Source: an uncultured Desulfovibrio sp. (lineage in GTDB: Bacteria > Desulfobacterota > Desulfovibrionia > Desulfovibrionales > Desulfovibrionaceae). Taken from it: a stretch of DNA of 41,547 nucleotides. Positions 26,060 through 34,419 of this stretch are shown piece after piece. The stretch is taken from contig NZ_CALVHE010000015.1 of NCBI RefSeq assembly GCF_944327235.1, forward strand, positions 1 through 41,547, written 5' to 3'. The notes beneath the pieces were generated by a model. That model made no database searches, was not told where the DNA came from, and saw only the letters and a list, made by a program, of their open reading frames with translations. Every line of letters begins with the position of its first letter. The first letter of the stretch is position 1. The translations under genes were made by a program, and so were the position numbers.

Positions 26060-26707
26060 ATGCGCCCTGCCTGTTGCGGCATCACTCCCGAAGGCTGGCC
26101 GGTCATCGGCCTGACCGCCCTGGCGGCACTGATCTTCGCCCTGCTGGGTTCCGGCATCTGCGCCGTGCTCCTGCTGCTGTGCTGCTGGTTTTCCCTGCAC
26201 TTCTTCCGCGATCCCGAGCGAGTGGTCCCGCAGGCGGACGGACTGGCCGTCAGCCCCGCCGACGGGCGCGTCATCCGCATCGAAGAGCGGCCCGATCCCC
26301 TGACCGGGGAACGGCGCATGTGCATGAGCATCTTCATGAACATCTTCAACGTGCATGTGAACCGCAGCCCGATAACGGCCACGGTGGAGGAGATCCGCTA
26401 CTGGCCGGGCAAGTTCTTCAATGCCGCCTACGACAAGGCCGCGGAAGAGAACGAACGCTGCGCGCTGCGCCTGCGCGAGCCTGACGGCCGCACCTGGACC
26501 ATGGTGCAGATCGCCGGACTCATCGCCCGGCGCATCGTCTGTCGCGCCGAACCCGGCGACAGCCTGACGCGCGGCGAGCGCTGCGGCATGATCCGCTTCG
26601 GTTCGCGAGTTGACCTTTACCTGCCCGAAGGATATGCTCCCAGCGTATTTGTGGGCGAACACGTTTTCGCCGGACAGAGCGTCGTGGCCCGACGCGAGAC
26701 CCAGTAA
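26060..26707 (+). CDS. psd: phosphatidylserine decarboxylase, short form
   Basis: A 215-residue membrane-associated enzyme that decarboxylates phosphatidylserine to phosphatidylethanolamine. ATG 26060 follows GAGG; an upstream in-frame ATG at 25985 has no ribosome site. There is one N-terminal hydrophobic region (about residues 15-40), then [34 protein letters not shown] and the self-cleavage site [10 protein letters not shown], where Ser182 would become the pyruvoyl group after cleavage at Gly181-Ser182. The length and RFGS site match the short PSD type. It is followed 22 bp later by pssA, which makes its substrate. Confidence 0.95.
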   Translation: MRPACCGITPEGWPVIGLTALAALIFALLGSGICAVLLLLCCWFSLHFFRDPERVVPQADGLAVSPADGRVIRIEERPDPLTGERRMCMSIFMNIFNVHVNRSPITATVEEIRYWPGKFFNAAYDKAAEENERCALRLREPDGRTWTMVQIAGLIARRIVCRAEPGDSLTRGERCGMIRFGSRVDLYLPEGYAPSVFVGEHVFAGQSVVARRETQ

Positions 26708-26729
26708 GCCGCAAGGGATCGGCCCCGTT

Positions 26730-27518
26730 ATGGAAAAGACCGTGGAGAACAGCACGCCGCAGCATGGCAAGAAAGCCCCGCACCGGGGGGTCTATGTCCT
26801 CCCCAACCTCATCACGTCCCTGAGCATGTTCATGGGTTTCCTGTGCATGGTCTGGGCCGTGCAGGGACGTTTCGAGGCCGCGGTGTACGCTGTTTTCCTT
26901 TCCGCCCTGCTGGACGGCATGGACGGCAAGGTGGCCCGTCTGACCGGCACGGCCAGCGAGTTCGGCGTCCAGTACGATTCCCTTGCCGATCTGGTGGCCT
27001 TCGGCGTGGCGCCGGCCATGCTCATGTGGCAGTGGCAGCTCGAGGCCTTCGGGCGCTGGGGCGTGGCCGTGGCCTTCATCTATGCCGCCTGCGGGGCGTT
27101 GCGTCTGGCCCGTTTCAACGTCAGCACCACCTTCGTGAGCAAGCGTTTCTTCATCGGGCTGCCCATCCCGGCGGGCGGCTGCACGCTGGCGACCTTCGTG
27201 CTCTTTTCGGGTATGCTGCCCGACTTCCTGACGCCCGCCGTCCCCTATGTCTGCTTTCTGCTCGTGATCTTCGTGGGCCTGCTCATGGTCAGCCGGGTGC
27301 GCTATTTCTCCTTCAAGGAGTATGACTTCCTGCGCGCCCACCCCATCCGCTCTCTGGTGGGGGCGCTGCTGGCGCTGGCGCTGGTCTACTCCCAGCCGAG
27401 GGTCTTCGGCTTCCTGTTCTGCGCCCTCTATATCGCCGGCGGCATCGTCTACACGCTGGTGATCCTTCCCCGTCGCAACCGTCAGCTGCTACGCGCCCTA
27501 TCGTCTACAGACGACTAA
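26730..27518 (+). CDS. pssA: CDP-diacylglycerol-serine O-phosphatidyltransferase
   Basis: A 262-residue polytopic membrane enzyme that makes phosphatidylserine from CDP-diacylglycerol and serine. The CDP-alcohol phosphotransferase motif is perfect: Asp62, Asp65-Gly66, Ala69-Arg70, Gly79, Asp83, Asp87. Six to eight hydrophobic segments follow. The chosen start at 26730 (MEKTVEN) has a weak ribosome site, but no better in-frame start exists nearby. With psd it forms the complete route to phosphatidylethanolamine; leuA follows about 120 bp downstream on the same strand. Confidence 0.95.
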   Translation: MEKTVENSTPQHGKKAPHRGVYVLPNLITSLSMFMGFLCMVWAVQGRFEAAVYAVFLSALLDGMDGKVARLTGTASEFGVQYDSLADLVAFGVAPAMLMWQWQLEAFGRWGVAVAFIYAACGALRLARFNVSTTFVSKRFFIGLPIPAGGCTLATFVLFSGMLPDFLTPAVPYVCFLLVIFVGLLMVSRVRYFSFKEYDFLRAHPIRSLVGALLALALVYSQPRVFGFLFCALYIAGGIVYTLVILPRRNRQLLRALSSTDD

Positions 27519-27636
27519 GGCTGCGTAACGGCCGCCACGCGCGTGGCACATCTTTTCCGGTCAGACCGCCGCAGGGCGGACGTTATGCAGGCAATCGTCC
27601 CGAAGAGGATGCGCCATGCCAGAGGAGATGTGCATC

Positions 27637-29184
27637 ATGGACAACAAGGTTTACTTTTTCGACACTACGTTGCGTGACGGCGAGCAGTCGCCCGGCGCGA
27701 CCATGAATCTTCAGGAGAAACTGCGCCTGGCCCATCAGCTGGAAGTGCTGGGCGTGGACATCATGGAAGCGGGCTTCCCGGCTTCCAGCCCCGGCGACTT
27801 CGAGTCCGTGCGCAGCATCGCCCAGCAGGCGGGCGACATCCAGGTCGCCGGTCTGGCCCGTTGCGTGGACAACGACATCGACCGCTGCTGGGAGGCCGTC
27901 AAGGTGGCCCGGCGTCCGCGCATCCACACCTTCCTCTCCACGTCTCCCCTGCACATGAAGCACAAGCTGCGCAAGGAGCCGGAGGTGGTGCTCCAGATGA
28001 TCGAGGCCGGGGTGCGTCGCTGCGCGGGCTATACCGACAACGTGGAATTCTCCGCCGAGGACGCCTCCCGTTCGGACAAGGATTTCCTCTGCCGGGTGGT
28101 GGAGACGGCCATCAAGGCCGGGGCGACCACCATCAACCTGCCCGATACCGTGGGCTATGCCCAGCCGGACGAATTCGCGGCCCTCATCAAGTACGTCATC
28201 GAGAACACGCCCAACAGCGACAAGGCCATTTTCAGCGTGCACTGCCACAATGACCTCGGTCTGGCGGTGGCCAACACCCTTGCCGCCCTGCGGGTGGGCG
28301 CACGGCAGGCCGAGGTGACCATCGGCGGTATCGGTGAGCGGGCGGGCAATGCCGCGCTGGAAGAAGTGGTCATGGCCCTGCGCGTGCGGCACGACCTCTA
28401 CCACCTTGAGCACAGCATCCGCACCGAGCAGCTCTATCCCTCCTGCCGCCTGCTCTCCATGACCATCGGCCAGCCCATCGCCAACAACAAGGCCATCGTG
28501 GGCGCCAACGCCTTTGCCCATGAATCGGGCATCCATCAGGACGGGATGCTCAAGAACCGCGAGACCTACGAGATCATGACCCCGCAGTCCGTGGGCCGCA
28601 CGGAATCCAGCCTGGTCATCGGCAAGCATTCGGGCCGCAACGCCGTCCGCAACAAGTTCGAGAGCATGGGCTACAAGCTGGACGACGAGCAGCTGCAGCT
28701 GGTGTTCGAGGCCGTGAAGAAGCTGGCCGACTGCAAGAAGACCCTGCACGACGACGACCTCATGGCGCTGGTGCAGGAAGAAGTCTACCGCCTGCCCGAC
28801 CGCTTCCGCCTGCGGCATGTGAGCGTGCAGAGCTCCGATGCGGGCGGCGTGCCGCCCACGGCGGCCGTGCTCATGGACATCGACGGCATGGAGCGCAGCG
28901 GCGCGGGCTTCGGCGTGGGGCCTGTGGACGCCATCTTCAACGTCATCAACGATATGCTGGGCCGGGAACCGGAGCTGGAACAGTACGCCATCAACGCCAT
29001 CACCAGCGGCACGGACGCCCTGGGCGAAGTGACCGTACGGCTGGGCGAAGGCCAGTACAAGGCCGTGGGCCGGGGCGCGCATCCCGACATCCTGGTGGCC
29101 AGCGCCCGCGCCTATGTGAACGCGCTCAACAACCTGGCCAAGAAGAAAAAGGAAGGCGAACGCCTGCACTGCCAGCACGGCTAG
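27637..29184 (+). CDS. leuA: 2-isopropylmalate synthase
   Basis: A 515-residue enzyme condensing acetyl-CoA with 2-oxoisovalerate, the first committed step of leucine synthesis. ATG 27637 lies nine bases after AGAGGAG and gives the usual opening MDNKVYFFDTTLRDGEQ with catalytic Arg13 and Asp14; an alternative ATG at 27616 adds seven residues. Metal-binding His202 and His204 are in SVHCHNDLG. The C-terminal regulatory domain, which binds leucine for feedback inhibition, is present (from about residue 390), including SSDAGGVPPTAAV. The gap to pssA (27519-27636) contains a CCACGCGCGTGG palindrome and a CCGCC/GGCGG hairpin that may modulate read-through. Confidence 0.97.
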   Translation: MDNKVYFFDTTLRDGEQSPGATMNLQEKLRLAHQLEVLGVDIMEAGFPASSPGDFESVRSIAQQAGDIQVAGLARCVDNDIDRCWEAVKVARRPRIHTFLSTSPLHMKHKLRKEPEVVLQMIEAGVRRCAGYTDNVEFSAEDASRSDKDFLCRVVETAIKAGATTINLPDTVGYAQPDEFAALIKYVIENTPNSDKAIFSVHCHNDLGLAVANTLAALRVGARQAEVTIGGIGERAGNAALEEVVMALRVRHDLYHLEHSIRTEQLYPSCRLLSMTIGQPIANNKAIVGANAFAHESGIHQDGMLKNRETYEIMTPQSVGRTESSLVIGKHSGRNAVRNKFESMGYKLDDEQLQLVFEAVKKLADCKKTLHDDDLMALVQEEVYRLPDRFRLRHVSVQSSDAGGVPPTAAVLMDIDGMERSGAGFGVGPVDAIFNVINDMLGREPELEQYAINAITSGTDALGEVTVRLGEGQYKAVGRGAHPDILVASARAYVNALNNLAKKKKEGERLHCQHG

Positions 29185-29263
29185 CGCTTCCCCCCGCAGG
29201 GGGCGCGGGCGGACGTATTTTTCCCACATCGGGCGGCCACGGGCCGCCGCAAAGGAGTATTGT

Positions 29264-30526
29264 ATGCCTCAGACGCTTGCACAAAAAATCCTGCAGGCCC
29301 ATACGGACGACGTCATCGAACGTGACGGCCAGATCGTGCAGTGCCGCCTTTCTCTGGTGCTGGCCAACGACATCACCGGCCCGCTGGCCATCAAGTCCTT
29401 CCGCGGCATGGGCGCGAAACAGGTCTTCGACAAGGACAAGATCGCGCTGGTCATGGACCATTTCACCCCGCAAAAGGACATCGACTCCGCCAATCAGGTC
29501 ATGGTGACGCGCAAATTCGCTGAAGAGATGGGCATCACCCATTATTATGAAGGCGGCGACTGCGGCGTGGAACACACCCTGCTGCCCGAGCGCGGCCTGG
29601 TGGGCCCGGGGGACGTGGTCATCGGCGCGGACAGCCATACCTGCACCTACGGCGGCCTCGGGGCCTTCGCCACGGGCATGGGCTCCACGGACATCGCCGC
29701 GGGCATGGCGCTGGGCGAGACCTGGTTCAAGGTGCCGCCCACCATCCGCGTCAACGTGACGGGCGACATGCCCCGCTGGCTGCGGGCCAAGGATCTCATG
29801 CTCCTGCTCATCAAGACCATCGGCGTGGACGGCGCGCTCTACAAGGCGCTGGAATTCGGCGGCAAGGTCATCGACGAGCTGCCGGTGGAAGGCCGCCTGA
29901 CCATCGCCAACATGGCCATCGAGGCCGGCGGCAAGGTGGGCCTCTTCGCCGTGGACGAGCAGACCCGCCGCTACTGCGCCGAACACGGCCGCCCCGGCGT
30001 GACGCTGGAACTGGCCGCTGACCCCGGCGCGCAGTATGAGCGGGTGGTGGACATCGACGTCACCGGGCAGGAGCCGGTGGTGGCCTGTCCGCACCTGCCG
30101 TCCAACGTGAAGAACGTCTCCGAAGTGCGGGACACCCCCATCCAGCAGGTGGTCATCGGCTCCTGCACCAACGGCCGCATCAGCGACATGCGCGACGCGG
30201 CGGAGATCCTGCGCGGCCGCAAGGTGGCCAAGGGCGTGCGCTGCATCGTGCTGCCCTCCACGCCCGCCGTCTGGAAGCAGAGCCTCAAGGAAGGTCTGCT
30301 GGAGACCTTCATGGACGCGGGCTGCATCGTCGGCCCCTGCACCTGCGGCCCCTGCCTCGGCGGCCATATGGGCATCCTTGGCGACGGCGAGCGCGCCGTG
30401 GCCACCACCAACCGCAACTTCCGCGGCCGTATGGGCAGTCTGCAGTCCGAAGTCTACCTTGCCAGCCCCGTGGTGGCGGCCGCCAGCGCCGTGGCGGGCT
30501 GCGTGGCCGGTCCCGACCAACTGTAA
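29264..30526 (+). CDS. leuC: 3-isopropylmalate dehydratase, large subunit
   Basis: A 420-residue aconitase-family subunit that isomerises 2- to 3-isopropylmalate together with LeuD. The three [4Fe-4S] ligands are Cys301 (GSCTNGR), Cys361 and Cys364 (CTCGPC). The length is that of the shorter, archaeal-type LeuC/HacA group rather than the roughly 465-residue enterobacterial form. AAAGGAG precedes ATG 29264. It is 79 bp after leuA and 15 bp before leuD. Confidence 0.97.
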   Translation: MPQTLAQKILQAHTDDVIERDGQIVQCRLSLVLANDITGPLAIKSFRGMGAKQVFDKDKIALVMDHFTPQKDIDSANQVMVTRKFAEEMGITHYYEGGDCGVEHTLLPERGLVGPGDVVIGADSHTCTYGGLGAFATGMGSTDIAAGMALGETWFKVPPTIRVNVTGDMPRWLRAKDLMLLLIKTIGVDGALYKALEFGGKVIDELPVEGRLTIANMAIEAGGKVGLFAVDEQTRRYCAEHGRPGVTLELAADPGAQYERVVDIDVTGQEPVVACPHLPSNVKNVSEVRDTPIQQVVIGSCTNGRISDMRDAAEILRGRKVAKGVRCIVLPSTPAVWKQSLKEGLLETFMDAGCIVGPCTCGPCLGGHMGILGDGERAVATTNRNFRGRMGSLQSEVYLASPVVAAASAVAGCVAGPDQL

Positions 30527-30541
30527 GCAGGAGGACAGATC

Positions 30542-31042
30542 ATGAAATTCAAGGGTAAGGCCCACAAGGTGGGCGAACATATCGATACGGACGCCATCAT
30601 CCCCGCGCGCTTCCTCGTGACCACCGACCCCAAGAAACTGGGCGAGAACTGCATGGCCGGTCTGGAACCGGACTGGGTGAAGCGCGTCACGCCCGGCGAC
30701 ATCATGGTGGCGGGGCGCAACTTCGGTTGCGGCTCCTCCCGCGAACACGCGCCCATCGCCATCCTCGGCGCGGGCATCCCGGTGGTGGTCGGGCACAGCT
30801 TTGCCCGCATCTTCTACCGCAACGCCTTCAACATGGGCCTGCTCCTGCTGGAAGTGGGCGATGATGTGGACAAGCTCAAGGACGGCGACGAACTGGAGAT
30901 CGACGCCGCCGCCGGCATCATCCGCGACCTGACCAACGGCGTGGAGATCGCCTGCCCGCCCCTGCCTGCCTCCATGGCCCGCATCGTGGAAAAGGGCGGC
31001 ATGGTCAACTACGTCAAGGAACGTCTGGCCGCCCAGGGCTAG
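30542..31042 (+). CDS. leuD: 3-isopropylmalate dehydratase, small subunit
   Basis: A 166-residue swivelling-domain subunit of the leucine dehydratase. It shows [12 protein letters not shown] near the start and the substrate loop [15 protein letters not shown] (about residues 60-74). The length fits the short LeuD that pairs with the 420-residue LeuC upstream. GCAGGAGG precedes ATG 30542. A strong terminator follows six bases after its stop codon. Confidence 0.97.
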   Translation: MKFKGKAHKVGEHIDTDAIIPARFLVTTDPKKLGENCMAGLEPDWVKRVTPGDIMVAGRNFGCGSSREHAPIAILGAGIPVVVGHSFARIFYRNAFNMGLLLLEVGDDVDKLKDGDELEIDAAAGIIRDLTNGVEIACPPLPASMARIVEKGGMVNYVKERLAAQG

Positions 31043-31048
31043 TTTTTC

Positions 31049-31080
31049 GGCCCGGAGTCGAACGGCTCCGGGCCTTTTTT
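31049..31080 (+). terminator. strong intrinsic terminator between leuD and leuB
   Basis: GGCCCGGAG (31049-31057) pairs perfectly with CTCCGGGCC (31066-31074), followed by TTTTTT. It lies between genes of one pathway, so it should end or attenuate the psd-leuD transcript. Whether leuB has its own promoter in the 37 bp between this hairpin and its start is not clear. Confidence 0.88.
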
Positions 31081-31117
31081 CCCACAGCCGGGGCCGTCGG
31101 CCCCGCGAGGTACTGCA

Positions 31118-32191
31118 ATGAAAAAGACCATCTGTCTGCTGCCCGGGGACTTCAGCGGCCCCGAGATCATGGAACAGGGCGTGGCCGTGCTCAAGGCCGT
31201 GGCGGCCAAATTCGGCCATGAATTCGTGTTCGAGACCGCCCTCATCGGCGGCGCGGCCATCGACGCCACCGGCGGCCCCCTGCCCGACGCCACGGTGGAA
31301 GCCTGCCGCAAGGCCGACGCCGTGTTCCTGGCGGCTGTGGGCGGCCCCAAGTGGGACAACCTCGATCCGTCCATCCGTCCCGAGAAGGGCCTGCTCGGCA
31401 TCCGCAAGGCGCTGGGCCTCTTCGCCAACCTGCGCCCGGCCATGCTCCTGCCCGAACTGGCCGGGGCCTGCCTGCTGCGGCCCGATGTGGCCGCTCGCGG
31501 TCTTGATCTCATCGTGGTGCGTGAACTCACCGGCGACATCTACTTCGGGGAGCCGCGCGGCATCGAGACCCGCGATGGGCAGCGCGTGGGCTTCAATACC
31601 ATGATCTACAGTGAGGAAGAGGTGCGCCGCATCGCCAAGGTGGCCTTCGAGGCCGCCCGCCAGCGCCGCAAGAAGGTCTGCTCCGTGGAGAAGAGCAACG
31701 TGCTCGAGACCTCCCGTCTCTGGAAAAGCGTGGTGGAAGAGACCCACAAGGATTACCCGGACATCGAACTCAGCCACATGTATGTGGACAACGCGGCCAT
31801 GCAGCTGGTGCGCGATCCCTCGCAGTTCGACGTCATCGTGACCGGCAACATCTTCGGTGACATCCTTTCCGACGAAGCTTCGGTCATCACCGGTTCGCTG
31901 GGTATGCTGCCTTCGGCCTCGCTGGGCGCGTCCGGTCCGGGCCTCTTCGAGCCCATCCACGGCTCGGCCCCGGACATCGCCGGACAGGACAAGGTCAATC
32001 CGCTGGCCACCATCCTTTCCGCCGCCATGCTCCTGCGCATGGCCTTCAAGCTGGAAGAGGAAGCCGCCGCCGTGGAAAAGGCCGTGCGCGCCACCCTGGC
32101 CGAAGGCTACCGCACCGGCGACATCATGGAAGCCGGCAAGACGCTGGTCGGCTGCAAGGAAATGGGCCGTCTGGTCATCGAACGTCTGTAA
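31118..32191 (+). CDS. leuB: 3-isopropylmalate dehydrogenase
   Basis: A 357-residue NAD-dependent dehydrogenase that oxidises and decarboxylates 3-isopropylmalate. Catalytic Tyr142 ([10 protein letters not shown]) and Lys192 (SVEKSNVLE) are present, as are the metal-binding Asp residues in [10 protein letters not shown] and GDILSDEAS, and the HGSAPDIAG nucleotide loop. The nearly invariant N-terminal GDGIGPE loop is GDFSGPE here (residues 10-16), a Phe-Ser replacement of Gly-Ile. ATG 31118 follows CGAGGT. It is 75 bp from leuD across the strong terminator. Confidence 0.95.
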   Translation: MKKTICLLPGDFSGPEIMEQGVAVLKAVAAKFGHEFVFETALIGGAAIDATGGPLPDATVEACRKADAVFLAAVGGPKWDNLDPSIRPEKGLLGIRKALGLFANLRPAMLLPELAGACLLRPDVAARGLDLIVVRELTGDIYFGEPRGIETRDGQRVGFNTMIYSEEEVRRIAKVAFEAARQRRKKVCSVEKSNVLETSRLWKSVVEETHKDYPDIELSHMYVDNAAMQLVRDPSQFDVIVTGNIFGDILSDEASVITGSLGMLPSASLGASGPGLFEPIHGSAPDIAGQDKVNPLATILSAAMLLRMAFKLEEEAAAVEKAVRATLAEGYRTGDIMEAGKTLVGCKEMGRLVIERL

Positions 32192-32263
32192 GACCTCATC
32201 CTGCCGCGGCGGGGGATGCGCCCCGTCGCGACAGGCGGACGGGATACGCGCTTCCGGTCCACC

Positions 32264-32297
32264 CAGGCCGCGCCTCCCTCCGGGGAAGCGCGGCCTG
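32264..32297 (+). terminator. hairpin downstream of leuB
   Basis: CAGGCCGCGC (32264-32273) pairs perfectly with GCGCGGCCTG (32288-32297), followed by CCTTTG. The T-tract is short, so the confidence is moderate. Confidence 0.5.
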
Positions 32298-32302
32298 CCT
32301 TT

Positions 32303-32350
32303 GAGCGTTTCGCCCTTGAAAAAGACAAAACAGGAGGTGGCGGCACATCC
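32303..32350 (-). repeat. dispersed repeat, partial copy (3' end)
   Basis: On the minus strand it reads GCCGCCACCTCCTGTTTTG followed by TCTTTTTCAAGGGCGAAACGCTC, matching the final about 40 bp of the repeat with several mismatches. Confidence 0.55.
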
Positions 32351-32689
32351 CGAGCGCGACGGCGGCACGCCTGCGCGTACCGCCCCTGCAAAGCCATACT
32401 TTTACGCAGAGGCGTCGGAAAAAACAGCCCAGCAGTACCGGCATGCCGCAAGGCCGCCTTTTCCCGCACTGAGCCATGCGAGAAACCGCTGAACGACAGG
32501 CAGGATGCAGCCTCCTGCGCTGCAAATATCCACTCAAAAAGCTGTAACGACCACATCAAGATTGGCGCAAAGTACATCCCGCTATTTGCATGGCGGGCTT
32601 TCTCTGGTATCCTCTATCCTGCAGGCCACTCGAAAGGCGATCCCCGTCGATCGCATGCCCGCACATACCACATCAGGAGTATGCGCTGT
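32351..32689. other. non-coding region upstream of the membrane-protein array
   Basis: No convincing gene is present. A candidate promoter, TTTGCA (32585-32590), 17-bp spacer, TATCCT (32608-32613), faces the first array gene at 32690. Around 32540-32640 the base composition is more AT-rich than its surroundings. Confidence 0.4.
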
Positions 32690-33136
32690 ATGGAAGGAAG
32701 CCTGCTTAACCTCCTTGAAAACGACATGGTTACTGTTGGAACTTTCTACGATATTATTTCTACAGCGATATTCTTTCTGACCGCATGCTATCTGTTTACA
32801 CAGCCGCGAAAACAGCCGTACAGGACCATCCTGCTGTCGTCGCTGATCCTTCGCCTGCTGCTGAATGCGCTCAGCGTGGGGGCGACATTCCTGCCGCAGG
32901 AAACGAGCCTTTTCAAGATGATTGAGTATGTGCAACTGCTGTGCTTGCCGCAGACCTTCGTCACGCTGTATGCCGCCAGACGCTACCGCAAAACGATGTC
33001 GAGCGAACCTTTCCACCCGTTTTTGTGCATCAGCCTCGTCTACTGGTTCTCCATACTGGAAGTGGTGGTGCTGGTGCTGGTGCTGATGCGGTTCGTCCTC
33101 CCTCTCATCATCTTGTTCATGGCCGCGATTTTCTGA
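32690..33136 (+). CDS. array membrane protein 1 (four-helix, unknown family)
   Basis: A 148-residue integral membrane protein. ATG 32690 is ten bases after AGGAG; an ATG at 32681 is too close to it. Four hydrophobic segments are expected, separated by short basic loops: QPRKQPYR after the first, then the paired LLSSLILRLLLNALSV helix, and the loop YAARRYRKTMS. These loops and helix 2 are shared with the next three genes. The basic loops predict N-out topology with both loops cytoplasmic. There is no enzymatic motif. It is the first of four tandem paralogues. Confidence 0.75.
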   Translation: MEGSLLNLLENDMVTVGTFYDIISTAIFFLTACYLFTQPRKQPYRTILLSSLILRLLLNALSVGATFLPQETSLFKMIEYVQLLCLPQTFVTLYAARRYRKTMSSEPFHPFLCISLVYWFSILEVVVLVLVLMRFVLPLIILFMAAIF

Positions 33137-33218
33137 AACATCCCCCAGTCTCTTTAGACGATATAAGACCAGTCATGGCGAACGCCGTCCAGACGAACGC
33201 CGCCGCTCAAAAGAGCGT

Positions 33219-33262
33219 GGAAAAACCGCGTTTTTCCGCGAAACGCTTGGATGCAAATTGCG
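33219..33262 (-). repeat. dispersed repeat, partial copy (core)
   Basis: On the minus strand it contains the central inverted-repeat core, CGTTTCGCGGAAAAACGCGG followed by TTTTTCC. It lies between array genes 1 and 2. Confidence 0.55.
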
Positions 33263-33317
33263 CTATGATCTGAGATGTGAAGCCTCGCCAACGTAAATCA
33301 CGCTCAACGGAGGACGT

Positions 33318-33743
33318 ATGGACCCCATCCCCTTCAGTGTGATGATTGTCTGGTACTGCGCGACTTTCTGCCTCATCGGCTTCAAGCTGGCCACCATCGT
33401 GGTCTATCTGCTGGCTGTGCGCTATCTGCTCGGCCAGCCGCGGACGCGACGATACAGGAATACGCTGCTGGCGGCGCTGATCTGCCTCATTTCTCTGGAT
33501 GCGCTCGGCATAGCGGCAAAATTCCTGCCGGAGGGCATGGATCTGCCTGCTCCCCTGGCATATCTGAAAGCGCTGTGCATCCCGGTCGTCATCCTGTATG
33601 CCGCCCGCCGTTATCGCCAAACGATGTCGCTGGAAGACGGCCGCCCGGTCCGCTATATCGATCTCGTTTTCTGGCTGACCCTGGTGATGCTGGTCATAGT
33701 GCTGACGGGGCTGTTCCTCGCCTTGACGGTGGCGCTCCCGTAG
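33318..33743 (+). CDS. array membrane protein 2 (four-helix, unknown family)
   Basis: A 141-residue membrane protein from ATG 33318 with GGAGG at 33309-33313. It is a clear paralogue of array protein 1: QPRTRRYRNTLLAALICLI against QPRKQPYRTILLSSLILRL, and YAARRYRQTMSLEDG against YAARRYRKTMSSEP. Four hydrophobic segments are visible, and the C-terminal helix is almost purely aliphatic. A dispersed-repeat fragment follows at once, overlapping the stop. Function unknown. Confidence 0.78.
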   Translation: MDPIPFSVMIVWYCATFCLIGFKLATIVVYLLAVRYLLGQPRTRRYRNTLLAALICLISLDALGIAAKFLPEGMDLPAPLAYLKALCIPVVILYAARRYRQTMSLEDGRPVRYIDLVFWLTLVMLVIVLTGLFLALTVALP

Positions 33744-33830
33744 CGCATTTTGCCCTTGAAAACGACAACAAGGAAGATGGCGGCACAGCGCCGCCTCGCA
33801 TTTTGCCTTTTTCAAAGGCAAGATGCTCTA
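33742..33830 (+). repeat. dispersed repeat, partial tandem 3' ends
   Basis: Two 3' halves lie in a row: a degenerate GCGCATTTTGCCCTTGAAAA (33743-33762), then a well-preserved GCCGCCTCGCATTTTGCC with the TTTTTCAAAGGCAAGATGCTC hairpin (33790-33830). The repeat ends ten bases before the ribosome site of array gene 3. Confidence 0.7.
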
Positions 33831-33850
33831 TCCAGCAGAGGGAGGACGCT

Positions 33851-34255
33851 ATGCTGTTGACCGGGATCGTTGTGTCCAATATGGCCACCGCCCTTGTGGC
33901 TATCCGCCGTCTGGCGGGACAGCCGCAGGCCGTGTACCTCAGGGACATCCTCATTGGGTTCCTGATCTGCCGACTGCTGCTGGAGATAGGCTTCCTTGCG
34001 GCATACCATCTGCTGCAGGCTCCCGGGCTCACGGTGTACTCCTGGCTGGTCTTGGGGCTGGCGTGCCTGTTCCTGAATTTCTTCATCATCATTGCCGCAT
34101 GGGGTTACCGCAAGAAGCTTTCCCCGCAGGAAACCCCGACACACCAGACCCTCCGGCTCCTGCTCCGACTCTGCCCGCTGGAGATGCTGCCGGCGATAGG
34201 CATACTGATCATGCCGGTGGGGAGCGGCCTGCAGATCTGGTTGAGCGGCCAATAG
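33851..34255 (+). CDS. array membrane protein 3 (four-helix, unknown family)
   Basis: A 134-residue membrane protein from ATG 33851, preceded by GGGAGGA. Helix 1 begins MLLTGIVVSNMATALVAIRR. Then come the loop AGQPQAVYLRDIL, helix 2 with CRLLLEIGFLAAY, a third segment, the loop AAWGYRKKLSPQETP and a C-terminal helix ending LSGQ. It is much closer to array protein 4 than to 1 or 2. Its leader (CTCTATCCAGCAGAGGGAGGA) is almost the same as that of gene 4, showing that leader and gene were duplicated together. Function unknown. Confidence 0.78.
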   Translation: MLLTGIVVSNMATALVAIRRLAGQPQAVYLRDILIGFLICRLLLEIGFLAAYHLLQAPGLTVYSWLVLGLACLFLNFFIIIAAWGYRKKLSPQETPTHQTLRLLLRLCPLEMLPAIGILIMPVGSGLQIWLSGQ

Positions 34256-34256
34256 A

Positions 34257-34397
34257 GGATTTTCCGAGTGCAACGCTTTGCGTTCCACACCATACGGACT
34301 GTCGCTTCGCGGAAAGAACACGGTTTTTCCGCTCTCGTTGGGCCGGGCGGCGCTGTGACGCCGCCCCGCATCCTGCCTTTTCGATGGCAAAACGCTC
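34257..34397 (+). repeat. dispersed ~145-bp palindromic repeat, copy 4 (near full)
   Basis: It shares TTTTCCGAGTGCAACGC, ACACCATACGGACTGTCG, CTTCGCGGAAAGAACACGG, GGGCCGGGCGGCGCTGTG and the end GCATCCTGCCTTTTC...GGCAAAACGCTC. It fills the whole gap between array genes 3 and 4. Confidence 0.82.
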
Positions 34398-34419
34398 TAT
34401 CCAGCCGAGGGAGGAGACA

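Noticed and set aside
29126..32368. Open frame of over 1000 codons antisense to the leu genes
   Set aside because: It mirrors the codon bias of high-GC genes on the opposite strand; composition is His/Gly/Arg-rich, without domains, and leuA-leuB are certain.
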